Positions 39,749-52,141 of a stretch of DNA of 59,794 nt are shown here, piece by piece. The notes under the pieces were generated by a model. That model was given only the letters and a program-made list of their open reading frames with translations, ran no database searches and was not told the DNA's origin. The first letter of the stretch is position 1; every line of letters begins with the position of its first letter. Source of the DNA: Catenaria anguillulae PL171. Its lineage: Eukaryota; Blastocladiomycota; Blastocladiomycetes; Blastocladiales; Catenariaceae. The stretch lies in assembly GCA_002102555.1 (NCBI GenBank), contig MCFL01000147.1:1-59794 (forward strand), in the 5' to 3' direction. The position numbers were made by a program, and so were the translations under genes.

Positions 39749-42700
39749 TTACATGCCGGGACCATCACCACCTTTGTTCTCTGCCCCGCCAACCTCGCCG
39801 CCAGCACCCATTGCGGTCAAAGAAGATGTTGATGACTGTGACAGGCCAAGGTGCGACCGCTTGATCACGGCATGCGCGGAAAGCGGCCGCGCAACGGCTC
39901 CCTCGCGCAAGTGTGCGGGAGGCTCGTACTGTGGATCAAACCCGGTACATGACTTCAAAAAGTACGTCTTGATGGTTCCCTTGCCCTGTGTACACAAAAA
40001 CAGCCGATTACCGCGGTGTGAGTTTAGGATTGTGGTTTCATCAAACAATACAGGGCAACGTACGGGAATAGGTAACTCGCCACGCAACTCGCAATGGAAG
40101 CCGCCAATTTCCTCAAGACGCCGGTACGTCACGTCCGAGATTTGCACCTTCATGGGCACGCCCGCGGATTCCATCTTGGACGCGGTTGTCACAGTGCTGC
40201 CAAACAGGCAGTAGCGAGGCATTTTGCGGCCGACGACACCAGCGACAACGGGTCCTGTGTCTGTTTTTTTTTGCGAATGACGGTTGGTCAGTAGGCAAAT
40301 GGGAAAAGAGTTCAAGTGGAACAACAGAAGAAGCGTACGAATGCCAATGCGCATCTTCAACTGCACATCGGGCCGTCCAGGAATGCGAATCATGGGCACG
40401 GCCTTGACCAGATGCAATGCCAGCTTGGCCATTTCCGCGACATGCTTGCTCCCATTTGTCCTTGGCACGCCACTGGCAACCATGTACGAGTCTCCAATGG
40501 TCTCCACCTTGTACGCATCGTACTGGTCGATAATCTCGTCAAACGCCGAATAGAGATCGTTGAGTAGGTCGACAATTTGCAGCGGCTCGGTGCTGGCGCT
40601 GATTTGCGTGAACCCGACCAGATCCGTGTACAGCACAGTCACATCGTCAAACTTTTTCGGCCTCACGGGCTCGCCAGCCATGAGCTGGCCGGCAATGGCC
40701 GGCGGCAAGATTTGAGAAATGAGTGATTTCGACAAGTGACGTTCGCGATCGAGCTGCTCAATCAGCGACTCGAGCTCCACTTGCTTGCGCTCTTGTTCAG
40801 CCTTGGCGCGTGCCTTTTCTGCATACTCTTTGGCCATGGACCGGACGATTCCCGTGAACAGCACAATGGCGCCATCTTGGCGCACCTCAGAGACAGAGAG
40901 CCGGATTGGGAACTCGAGGCCGTCTTTTTTCCTACCCAGCGAGTGTGTTCCAATGCCAATCACTTTCTTGATGCCCGTCTTGAGGTAGTTGGCAAGGTAT
41001 TGGTCGTGGTTGGCTGAGTGCATTGCCGGCGTGATGATCTTTACGTTTTTGCCCAACACTTCGTCGGCCGCGTACCCAAAAATGTTTTCTGCGGCCTTAT
41101 TGAACCTGGTAATCTCGCCATTGGGCAAAATGTTGATGATGCCATCGGCAACCGTATCGAGAATTGAGTTGAGCGTGCGACGTTCGGTGAGCATCTTGCG
41201 CTCGCTGGTGCGAATGGCGCGCACGCCAACATACTCGCGGTGCAAGCTAACGACCAGTTCGGCGAGCGATGCCTCGTGTGTCTTGCGCATGGCACGGCGT
41301 TCCGTGTCTTGCACTAGGTCGAGCTCGTCCATGCGTGAGCGAATCTTGGCCTCGACTTGCTTGATGTGTGCGCGCTGATCGGATTGGAGCCGGCGCCGCT
41401 CGTCGCGGTGCCGGATGGCAAGCATCTTGTGTTGTTGTTGCAGCTGTTGCAAGTGGGATTGCGCGCGAGAGTACTCGTCGGCCATGAGTTTGCGCACTTG
41501 TTCTTCGACTGCACGGTGTTCGGCCTCGAGGTCGTCTTCGGTCGTCGCCCCATCACCACTTGGTTTCAGTGAGGTTTCGCTCGGGCCCACTTCCGACTCA
41601 GCAATTTGAGACAGATTTGTGTCGCTGTGCGCGACACTGCTCACGGACCCCGTCCGGCTCAAGTGGTCGTCCATGCTTGCGCGACTGCTGCTCTTGGACA
41701 TGCCGCCACCCATGCTGCCTTCAATCAAGCCAGAACTGGATGATCCAAGAAGTACGGCAGCATCGGTTGCCGCGACAGCAGCCGCGTCTGCAGCGGCCCT
41801 GGTCGCCTCGCTCGTCAACACGTCCTTCCACTTGCGCGCCCTGCTTGTACCGGCCAACTTGTGAGACTTTGCAAGCGCAACCAGCTCCGACTTGTGCGTG
41901 GCCTTGAGCGAACGCACGGCAATGGCATGCTCGGCCATGAGCTGCATGGCGCGCACTTTTTCCTTGGCGTCGCCCATGGTCTCCTTGTGCGCACTCATTT
42001 CGAGCTTGTGACGCTGTTCAAGTTGCGCCATCTCCTCCAAGTGTTGCAACTTGACTTGGGCCACTTCCTTCATGGCTTTGGCTTCAACGTCGAACCGATC
42101 CTTGCGCTGCTTCATTTCGGCCTCTTGTACATCGCGCAACTGCTCGGCCTGGACCTTGTCGACGGCCTCCTGGTATGTGCGTTTGGTTGCAAAGTCGCGT
42201 AGAATCTCTTGCCTGACAATCTCATTGCTCACGCCGCGCATTTCCAGATCCAACATGGCTTTGATCGCCTTGTCCCTGCGTACATGCGCCGTTGCCTGCT
42301 GCGTGCGCTGCTGCTTGTGCTTGATCTCAATCATGTGCAGCATGTGGTCAAAGCGCACACGGTGCTCAACGAGGGCAAGCCGATTGTCGGCCGCCTGAGC
42401 GCGCGCCTTTTGCTGGTGCTCGATCCGTACATAGCGGGCTTTTGCTTCCTTGTACGTGCGGTCCTGCGCGCGCTTTCTTGCCTTGCGCTCGACACGTTCC
42501 GTGAGCGACGAACGGTACGAGCGTTCAAGGCGGTCGAGCTCGAGGGCGTGGCGGCGGGCGAGTTGCGATAGTTCGATTTCGTCTTGCCGGTTAAAGAAAG
42601 CGTCCTCAGACTACACGTGGGTTCGGAAGTGACACTAGTTTCAGCTCATGGGAAATGATTTGGAACGGGGAATGTGGAGGTACCTTGTGAAAGACATCCA

Positions 42701-43254
42701 TTTCTCCCACAGAAATGTCGGCCTCCATGCGATCAAAGTCTACAGCAGACATGAAGTGAAAAAAAGTCAGCCATCAGCTTGAACAAATGACCACGTGATC
42801 CAACCGATGCCAAGAGATCTTTACCTTGATGCAACTGCGAAAATGTCTTGACATTGACCTCATCCATATTATTCCTCCACGCCGTGATTGGATCATCGGG
42901 GTCCTCATCGTACTGGAACGCCAGCGGGCTCAAGTGTTGCTCTCGCTGAATTGCATTCATACCCACGGTCGACAGAGTCTTACCAGGCTGCTGTTGACCA
43001 GCACCAGATACAGTTGCAAAGCTCGGCGACCGCGTAGGTTTCGCGCCCGTATTGCCCGCTGAGGGCATGCCGTTGGCTTGCATGGTGCTGGGGAGGGCAT
43101 TGACAGCATCCACGGACTCGTTGCCTGCCGTGAACTTTGTCACGCGAACTCCGCCTGTCAAGTCGGCCGGGCCGGGCTTGGGTGAACGAGCAGCCAACCC
43201 CGGCGGAGTGGCCGAGGTTTCGGAAGTAGATGAGTGGCGCACGGGGCAGCTCAT
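39749..43254 (-). CDS. PAS-domain guanylyl cyclase 1
   Basis: Makes cGMP from GTP, probably as a soluble homodimer. Five exons (43254-42825, 42739-42684, 42610-40339, 40260-40064, 39985-39749) give 1063 residues: disordered N-terminus (MSCPVRHSSTSETSA), long coiled coil about 165-645, PAS domain about 650-765 (DTVADGIINILPNGEITRFN, RKKDGLEFPIRLSVSEV), linker coil and a class III cyclase domain about 815-1000. The catalytic domain has both metal Asp ([22 protein letters not shown]). The purine-selecting Glu (KVETIGD) and Cys (RYCLFGS) mark it as a guanylyl rather than adenylyl cyclase. No membrane segment or rhodopsin is fused, unlike the Blastocladiella rhodopsin-cyclase. It is the most diverged of the three tandem copies and ends GDGPGM. 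Confidence 0.93.
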
Positions 43255-44064
43255 GTTTACGTGCGATCTATGTGGTTCTTGAGGGAAAAGTGACGGTGTA
43301 AGCGGTTGGTGGCTGCGGCAAACTTGATGGAGGAGGGAGTGATTGTGTCAATTCTGTGAGTGGAGTCAAGATACACGCTCTCGGGTCAAGTTGCGATCGA
43401 TCGTTGACATGAAGCGAGCCTTGATAAATGTAAATCGATACCACGATTTTCGGTGCGGGTTGGAGAAAGTGGGAATGGGGATATCTGCTTGTATTTATTG
43501 AACATTTTCGATCCATGTCGACCTCCTTCTCCTTGAGACACTCCTAATCCAGGGACTCGCTTCACCAGCTGCGAGCACGCGTCCGTGTGTCCGCAGTCAC
43601 CCTGCAACCAACCCACAGTTCTCGAAATCGGCAACCGTAGATGTCGCGAACAAAATGGAAGCGCACCTCCCGTTTAAGCCACCCCGCCTCTGCTAGGGTC
43701 ACGCAAGGGGGGAAAACGGCCATGGCGGTGTCGACGACTTGGGCAGCGTCAAAATGACTCATTTCCTCTGGCACATTTTTCTTTGCACAATGCACCATCA
43801 TGTTGGACGATATGTACACACAATCTATGGATCCACGAACGGATCGCTCACGCATTCCTCATGGTTAACACTTTTGAGTCAGAGATCGAGCAAGAAATAT
43901 GAGCAAGACGTCAAACACAAAGAGCGGTGGAAGGACGAGAGGATAGGCTTGCGAAACAGTCGAGAAGGATGAGACGACGAGAGGAACAGAAGGAACAGGA
44001 ATGTAAGCAACGAGACCGCCAGCAAGCAGCAATGATAACCTCATCTGGTGAAACACCAACGTAT
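43255..44064. other. Intergenic between cyclases 1 and 2
   Basis: About 810 bp holding the promoter of cyclase 1 and the 3' region of cyclase 2. A minus-strand frame at 43562-43855 is open but has no motif and is not supported. Confidence 0.45.
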
Positions 44065-47000
44065 TTACATGCCCACGCCTTGAGGCTGAGCAAATGTGTC
44101 GGAGCTCACGGGCAATGGAACTGGGCCGACGGCAATCTCCTCAAATGCCGCCTTTGGAACGGCGGCGGCTTTGCTGTACGCACCACTCAGCACGTCTGGG
44201 TTGAAGCCTGTGAGGCCGTTGAGGAACATGGTCTTGACCGTGCCTTTGCCCTAGATATGACAGGCAGCGCGGATGTGAGGAACAGCACCATAACGAATCT
44301 AGGCAGAGAGAAACGTACTGGGATGACAACATCCCCGCGGGGCTCGAACGAGTAGCCATCGAATGTTTGCAACCGGCGGTAGGTCGTGTCGGAAACCAGC
44401 ACCTTGCCCGCCACGCTGTTGCTTTCCATCTTGTTGGCAATCGTGACTGTGTCGCCAAACAAGCAGTATCGAGGCATCTTGCGTCCGACTACGCCGGCAA
44501 CGATTGGGCCAGTGTCTGACGTCGCAAACAAAGCATCGAATGTGAGTTGGTTGAATAGCAGGTGTGAACATGTCAACCTGGTGAAAAATCAACGGACGAA
44601 TGCCCACACGCATCTTGAGCTGCACATCGGGCCGCCCCGGCACCTTGATGGTTGGAATGGTCTTGATCAAGTGCAGGGCCAACTTTGCAATTTCCGCAAC
44701 ATGGTTGTTCCCGTTCAACTTGGGCACGCCACTCGCCACCATGTATGCATCGCCAATTGTCTCCACCTTGTAAACGTCATAGAGGCCAATGACGTCGTCA
44801 AACGCTGTGTACAGCTGGTTGAGCAGATCGACCACCTCGAGTGCACCCAATCCCGACGAAATCTGCGTGAAGCCAACGAGATCCGTGTAGAGTACCGTCA
44901 CGTCGTTGAACTTGGTTGGGCGCACAGGCTCACCATTCATGAGCTGGTCTGCAATGGTCGATGGCAAGATCTGGCCAATGAGCTTGCGGGTTTGGAACCG
45001 TTCAGCATCCAGTTGAGAAACAAGGGCCTCCATCTCGAGTTGCTTTTCTTGCCGGGTGCGATGAATCCGTTCCTCTCGGCAAGCTTGGCTTCAAGGTCTC
45101 TAATGATACCCGTAAACAGCACGACGGATCCTTCCTCACGGACCTCGGACAAGTTGAGGAAGCAGGGGAACTCGGAACCGTCCTTGCGGCGCGCGAAATC
45201 TTGCCGACCAGTGCCGATAATCTTACGTTGGCCAGTTTTCATATAGTGCTTGAGGTACCCATCGTGCTTGACAGCGTGGGAAACCGGCGTGAGAATCTTG
45301 ACGTTTTCGCCAATCACCTCCTCGGCCTTGTAGCCAAACATCTTTTCAGCAGCCAAGTTGAATCGGTTGATGGACCCGTTGGGGTTGATGGAAACCACTC
45401 CATCGGCAATCGTGTTGAGAATGGAAACGAGGACACGGCGCTCGGCTAGGACTTGCGATCCGCCAAACGAATCGACCGCGAGACGAGGTACTCCTTGTGC
45501 ATGAATTGAACCAACTCGGCCATGGTGGCTTCATGCGACTTGCGCAAGTCACGGCGCTGCGACTCGTGTGCAAGGTCAAGCTCATCGTACTTGTTCTTGA
45601 TATCGCTTTCGACTTGACGAAGCTGGTCACGGTGCTGTTGGGCAAGGCGGCGACGATCCTCCTTGTGGCGGGCGTCCATGAGCTTATGCTGCTCTTGGGC
45701 GGCATTCCAGCCGGCGTTCGCCTTGGCATAGTCCTCAGCCATAAGCTTTTGCACGGCCTCTTCGGCTGCTCGCACCTCGGCCTCGGTATCGTCGCTCGAG
45801 ACCGTGTCTGCACCATCGGATTGCGCATTAGACACGCCAGACGTACCTGTCACACCGGAAACACCCGACAGGCCAGACATGCCCGATTCGACAGACCCAA
45901 ACGAGCTCGACGAATCCTGGCGACTGATCCCGCTGGCGGACGACGCAGACTCGGAGATGCCACCCAAGTTGGAGCCGCCTTCGCTTGACATGGCATCGCT
46001 GGCCTGGTCCATCGACTTGAGCATTTCGGCGCCCATTGCGTCTTTCCACTTGCGCTCGCGGGCCCTTGCCATGCTCTTGGTCTGGCGAATCAAGGTAGCA
46101 AGTTGACCCTTGTGTGCAGCCTTGAGCTTGCGCAATTCGACATGATGCATGCCCGTCAGCTTGAGCACCGACACCTTTTCGCGAGCAATTTCCACTTGGT
46201 CGACCTGAAGGATCATGTCGAGTTTCTGCTTGTGCTCCATTTCACCCATCTCGCGCAGCTGTTCAATATGCAAGTCGGCCACCTCGGACATGGCCTTGGT
46301 CTCCAAATCAAAACGTTCTTTTCGATGCGCCAACTCGGCTTGCTGCGTATCCCTCAACTGGTCAAAGCTCAGCTTGTCGGCGTTGCGCTGATGTGCGAGC
46401 TTGGATTCCCAGTCAAACATGACCTCGTCGCGCAGGATTTGCGGCATGTTACGCATTTCGAGCTCGAGGATGGCCCGCTGCGACTTGACACGGCGGTCTT
46501 GTGAGACAAGCATACCCTCGCGTTGACGCTTATGTTTGCTATCCACGAGCTGGAGCAACTGGTCGAGCCGGCGTCGGTGCTGTTCGGAAGCAACAATGAC
46601 GGCATCAGCCGTCTGCTTGACCTTTTCTTGGTGCTTGATCTTGATGTACCGGGTCTTGGCTTCCTTGTACATGCGCTTTTCGGCGAGCTTGCTTGCCTTG
46701 CGCAAAGCACGTTCGCGAAGCAAGTCCTTGAAGGCGGCCTCGAGTCGGTTCACTTCATCAGCTTGGCGTTTGAGGAGGTCGTTGACTTGCATCTCGTCGG
46801 CGCGGATGAAGAACTGCTCCTCTTCCTTCCTGAAAATGTCCCCCTCGGCAATGCTGATGTTGGTCTCCATGCGCTCCACATCTGTTTGAAATCAACACAT
46901 GTTCCAAGTTTACAATCAGTAAACAGTGTCAATGACTAGTTTGGATCAGATGAGACCACATGTACATATGCGTACCGAACCGCAACTGAGAATAATTCCT

Positions 47001-47456
47001 CTGCATCACTTCATCCATAGAAGCCCGCCAAGAATGAATCGGGTCATCCGCATCTGGCTCGGGTTGAAACATGAGCGGCGTCGTCAAATCACGGCCTTGG
47101 TTGGCAAATCCAATCATGGACGGCGACTTGTTGGGTCCGCCGCTGGCGGGTGACTTGTTCATCATGGACCCGTGCATCGAGTTGGAGTTTTTGCGTAACA
47201 AGGTCGGAGGCCCGTTCGGGGTCGACTGGTCTTTGCCGCCGTTGACGTAAGTTGAACCGCTGGTGACGCTGTTGGCAGTCGTGGCTGACATGCCATCGTT
47301 GACAGTGGTGGCCATGCTTGCATTGGATGTGCTGTTGACAAACTTGCTTACCCTTGGCACACCGGGACCCGTTGGAGGCTCCATGCCCGGCTTGATGGGC
47401 CCTGAGTTGAGTCCTGGGGCAGTGACTGGAGAAGCCGATCGGATGGGGCACGACAT
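44065..47456 (-). CDS. PAS-domain guanylyl cyclase 2
   Basis: Four exons (47456-46976, 46881-44598, 44515-44319, 44250-44065), about 1049 residues, with the same order as copy 1: Ser/Pro-rich N-terminus ([15 protein letters not shown]), coiled coil ([16 protein letters not shown] onward), PAS ([39 protein letters not shown]), cyclase domain with [42 protein letters not shown] and RYCLFGDTV. The intron that separates the first two coiled-coil exons in copies 1 and 3 is absent here. Exon 2 needs one extra base near 45449-45450 and one near 45072-45073, both at GG/CC where the paralogs imply a triplet run. Both flanks match the paralogs exactly, so assembly error is favoured over loss of function. 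Ends QGVGM. Confidence 0.92.
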
Positions 47457-48037
47457 GATGGCGATGATGGTGGAGGTGTGCGCGCGAGCAAGCGGCGGCT
47501 GATGGTTCTTGGATGGGCGATTCCGTGCACGGAAGAGGATCGTGTTTAGCAATTATATCGGCAATTGTCAGCTCGAGGACCCGAACGGAACAATCGGTTA
47601 TTGGCGATGGGCGTGCAGACACAGATGGCTGTCGAAATGTCGAGGTACTGGACGGTGCGTCGTTGCCGCGTGTGGGTGTATCGGGGAGGGAAACAGTCTT
47701 TACCTACGGCAAAGCGAATTCTAACAAAAAAGACTTATGAAAGAGCCGATGGCGAGAGAGATCTGTTTTTGTGACAGGTTTTTCAGTCAAGGCTAGTAGT
47801 CAAAGCCTGACTTGGCACGTTCGCACTCTGAATCGAACGCGTCATCAGCAGAGTTTTTCCCACATTCATGCTCTCAACAGGAGTTGTGCTCGCAAACACT
47901 GATGGTGGCATGGTTTCGATCGATCGATCGATCCCCATCATTTATCATTCGGCAATTGCTCCATTACTGATATATACAGAGCAGTGATGGCAGATTTCGT
48001 ACTTGCAGTTTGATGAAGCACTGATACTAGACGAATT
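47457..48037. other. Intergenic between cyclases 2 and 3
   Basis: About 580 bp. It contains (GATC)4 at 47918-47933. No coding frame is supported. It should hold the cyclase 2 promoter. Confidence 0.45.
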
Positions 48038-51000
48038 TCACATGGCTGCTCCCTGCCCGCCTTGCTCCTCGCCTGCTATTCCACTGACAACAATCGGGGG
48101 CCGTCCCAATGTTGACGCCTGGTTAACGATTGACGCTTTTCTCACACTTTGCGGGATCGGATACAGGGGATCGAAGCCTGTGAGGCCGTTGAGGAATACC
48201 GTCTTGACGGTACCTTTGCCCTAAAGGCGAGATGCGGCAGAGGTTGCAGTGCAACACGTCAAAATACGCCAAGGAAAGGGTGGAATGTGTGGGAGATCGA
48301 GGAGTACGCACAGGTATGACAATGTCGCCTCGAGGCTCAAATGATCCGCCAACAGTTTCCAAGCGTCGATGTGTGGCGCTAGACAAGAGAATCCGACCGG
48401 GTGCGCTGTTGCTCTCCATTTTGTTGGCAATCGTCACGGTCTCGCCAAACAAACAATAGCGAGGCATCTTGCGCCCGACGACCCCGGCAACAACAGGACC
48501 AGTGTCTTGGGGACCAAGATAGAGCTCGAGATGAGTAAAGCGTCGTTTTTATACATCAATGGTGCACGAATTTCACGTACGGATTCCAATACGCATGCGC
48601 AGCGTCACCTCTGGCTTTCCGGGTACCTTGATGTGCGGAATCGCTTTCATCAAGTGGAGAGCCAACTTGGCCGTCTCGGCAAGGTGGCTATTGCCATTCG
48701 GCCGAGGTACGCCAGAAGCACACATGTATGCATCACCAATCGTCTCGACCTTGTACACGTCGTAAAGGCTGATGATCTCGTCAAACGCCGAATAGAGGTC
48801 GTTCAAGAAGTTGACCACATCTAACGGTCCCAACCCAGATGAGATTTCAGTGAATCCGACGAGATCCGTGTATAGGACCGTGACATCGTTGAACTTGGTT
48901 GGCTTGACAGGGTCGCCATTCATGAGCTGGTCTGCAATGGTCGACGGCAAGATTTGGCCAATCAAGTTTCGCGTTTGAAAACGCTCGACGTCGAGCTGCG
49001 AAATGAGGCCTTGGAGCTCGGCCCGCTTGGTCTCATTGGCCGTGCGAATTCTCGTTTCGCGGGCAATCTCTGCCTCCAGACTGCGCACAATACCTGTGAA
49101 AAGCACGACGGACCCCTCGTCACGGACCTCTGACAAATCGAGCTTGACTGGAAACTCGTCACCATTCTTGCGCCGAGCATTGACTTGCCGTGTAGAGCCC
49201 ATGACCTGGAATTCACTTCTTGAGTCAATCAACAGGCTCAATAAATCCCAATGTCCAGCTCCGGAACGTACTTTTCGTATACCTGTTCGGAGATAGTTTT
49301 GCAGGTACTGATCGTGACTCGCGGCGTGCTCATGTGAGACAATCATCTTGATGTTTTGGCCAATCACCTCGTCGGCCTTGTAGCAAAACATTTTTTCAGC
49401 AGCGGCGTTGAAGCGAGTGACAATGCCTTGTGGTGTGATGGAAACGACCGCATCGACAATCGAGTCCAAAATTGACCCAAGCACACGTCGCTCCGTAAGA
49501 CTGGTTCTATCTGCGAGCCGAATTGAGCGTGAGACGAGGTACTCTTTATGCATAAATTGAATCATTTCGTTGAGGTGCGCCTCGTGGGATTTGCGCAGCT
49601 CGCGGCGCTGTGACTCGTGGGCAAGATCGAGCTCGTCGTACTGTGCCTTGATGGTCGCTTCCACTTGACGCAGCTGGTCCCGGTGCTGCTGGGCGAGCCG
49701 TCGCCGCTCCTCCTTGTGGCGGGCATACATTTGCTTGTGCTGCTCCTGTGCCGCATTCCAGTCTGCATTGGCCTTGGCGTAATCCTCGGCCATGAGTTTC
49801 TGAACGGCTTCCTCCGCGGCACGCACTTCGGCTTCGGTATCGTCGCTCGAGACGGTTTCGGCCCCGTCAGATGGCGCAGCAGAAACGTCAGTGAATCCCG
49901 ATACGCCCGAAAGGCCAGACATGCCTGATTCGACCGAGCCGATCGACCCTGACGAGTCTTCGCGCTGCATCATTCGTGCGTTTGAAGCACTTGAAGACGA
50001 CGTCATTGAGCCCACGCTGGATCCACCCTCACTTAGCATGGCCTCATTGGTTTGGTCCACGGCCTTGAGCAGCTCCGAGCCCATCATGTCCTGATACTTG
50101 CGATCGCGAACCTTTGCCATGGACTTGTGCTGACGAATGAGTGAAGCAAGCTGGCCCTTGTGCGTTGCCTTCAACTTTCTCGACTCGACATGGTGCATTC
50201 CTGTCAGCTTGAGGATTGATACCTTTTCACGAGCAATTTCGACCAAATCGCTTTGAAGAATCATGTCAATTTTCTGCTTGTGCTCCAGTTCGCCGGTTTC
50301 GCGCAGCTGTTCAATGTGCAAATCGGCCACCTCGGCCATGGCCTTTGCCTCCAACTCGAAACGTTCTTTTCGATGTGTCAGCTCATCCTGTTGGGTATCC
50401 CGTAACTGATCTGCTACCACTCTATTGTTCCGAAGAGGATCGTCAGGCAATAGTGTTCCATCATGCGTGGATAAGGTAAGGACGAGGTGACACGCACTTG
50501 TCAACATTGACTTGATGCGCAAGCTTGGATTCCCAGTCAAAAAGCACCTCATCCCGCAGTTTCTGAGGCGCACTTCGGAGCTCGAGCTCAAGAATAGCCA
50601 GCTGCGATTTGATCCGGCGCTGCTGCGAGACACGCAGCCCGTCCCGCTGGCGTTTATGCTTTGCGCCGACCAGTTCCAACAGCTGTTGCAGCCGACGGCG
50701 ATGCTGCTCAGACGCAACAATGACTGCATCGGCGGTTGCCTTGACCTTTTCCTGGTGTTTGATCTTGATGTAACGGGTCTTTGCTTCCTTGTACGAGCGC
50801 TTGTTGGTCAATTTGGCCGCCTTGCGAACCTTGCGCTCGTCAAGCAGTTCTTTGAACGCGGCATCCAGCCTCGCCATTTCGTCGGCCTGGCGCTTGAGCA
50901 GATGCCCCACGGCCATTTCGTCGGCGCGAATGAAAAATTGTTCTTCTTCCTGTCGATCAGTTTTGTGAGCATCACCATCATGGGTTTCCTGCCATCCGTA

Positions 51001-51548
51001 GACTTGGGCGTATGAGGGCCAAGGATAACAGCAATGCCATGTGTTGGCAAGCAAGAGTGTGAATGGAAGTGTGTACCTTTCTGTAGACGTCGGCCTCGGC
51101 GAGGTTGATGTGTGTTTCCACGCGTTCAACATCTGTTTCACGCAGGAAAATGAGTTAGCCCGCGTGGAATGGTTGTCGCCTCCAGGAAGAATGATTAACC
51201 ATTTCTCAATGTTCCAAAGTTGCGCTGCATGACATCGTCCATGTTGGACTTGAATGAAGAAACAGGATCATCAGGATCCGTTTCAGGAACAAACATTAGT
51301 GGGGTCAAGACCTCCTTGGCATTGCCGGCGAACCCTCCAGCCATGGAGGGCGAGCGCATTGAGCCGCCGACCGTGCTTCCCATTGACTTTGCTGTTGGTG
51401 AGGAGCCGACCGGTGACATTGGAGGGGGTGCAATGATTGGACTCCGTTGTGGCTGTCCCTGAACAGTCGCGATTGGGCCGCCCCCACCGCTGCCTCGCTC
51501 GTTGCGGATCGTCGGGTTGGTGCTGGATGGATTGGACAAGGAGCTCAT
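48038..51548 (-). CDS. PAS-domain guanylyl cyclase 3
   Basis: Seven exons (51548-51200, 51132-51077, 50949-50498, 50421-49272, 49205-48581, 48505-48312, 48220-48038) give 1002 residues with no frame breaks. The layout repeats copies 1 and 2: disordered start ([19 protein letters not shown]), coiled coil, PAS ([37 protein letters not shown]), cyclase domain with [53 protein letters not shown]. Two introns are unique to this copy: one in the coiled coil (50422-50497) and one of 66 bp in the PAS domain (49206-49271) that stays open in frame if retained. The second exon is exactly 56 nt, as in copy 1. It ends GAAM and is closest to copy 2. Confidence 0.94.
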
Positions 51549-52141
51549 GTTCACGCTTGACACATCTCGGTTTGAGGTAAGTCACAAATGCAATCGGACA
51601 AGGCGAGGGTACGTGACGGCGATGAGTGGAGCCGAAGTGAAGCAATTAAAGTATGTGATTTGGTTTCTGTGTCTTGCCGAAGATATCGTTGCAATGAATC
51701 ATTCACTATCGATCTCTTGATAAGTCGCAAGAGCGGCATCTGTGGTCTGTGTTGAGCAGGAAATCGGTCATGATATATGAGAAGAACTGGTGAGATTCGC
51801 GTCAATACATCGCCGAGGGGAATGGTTGAGTCCCAGGATCGAAAGTAACAAGGTTTCCTTGGCGGCAGCTTTATGCCAATGAGTCCAGGCCAGCAGTGCA
51901 TGCAATCGCAGGAGGGCTTGCTGACGACAGCCGCGTATGGCCAGGTGTTCCCAGGTGTGTTACACAATTGCATACGGCAAGTCGATCGGGCCGGCAGGGA
52001 CCTGCCCAGTTGACTGTTTCTATGGCAGTGTACCTAAAGAACTTAAAATTCAAGGTCATGTTGACACATGGCAAAAGCCGCCAAAAGCTGCACGCCAAGG
52101 TGGAGTGCGAGACGTTCATTGAATGGAAACAAGTACATAAA
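51549..52141. other. Intergenic between cyclase 3 and Sec6
   Basis: About 590 bp with the cyclase 3 promoter on the minus strand and the 3' end of the Sec6 gene. No coding frame is supported. Confidence 0.45.

Noticed and set aside
43562-43855. Minus-strand ORF of 97 residues upstream of cyclase 1
   Set aside because: Lies in the promoter region, has no family resemblance, and shows no splice connection to the cyclase.
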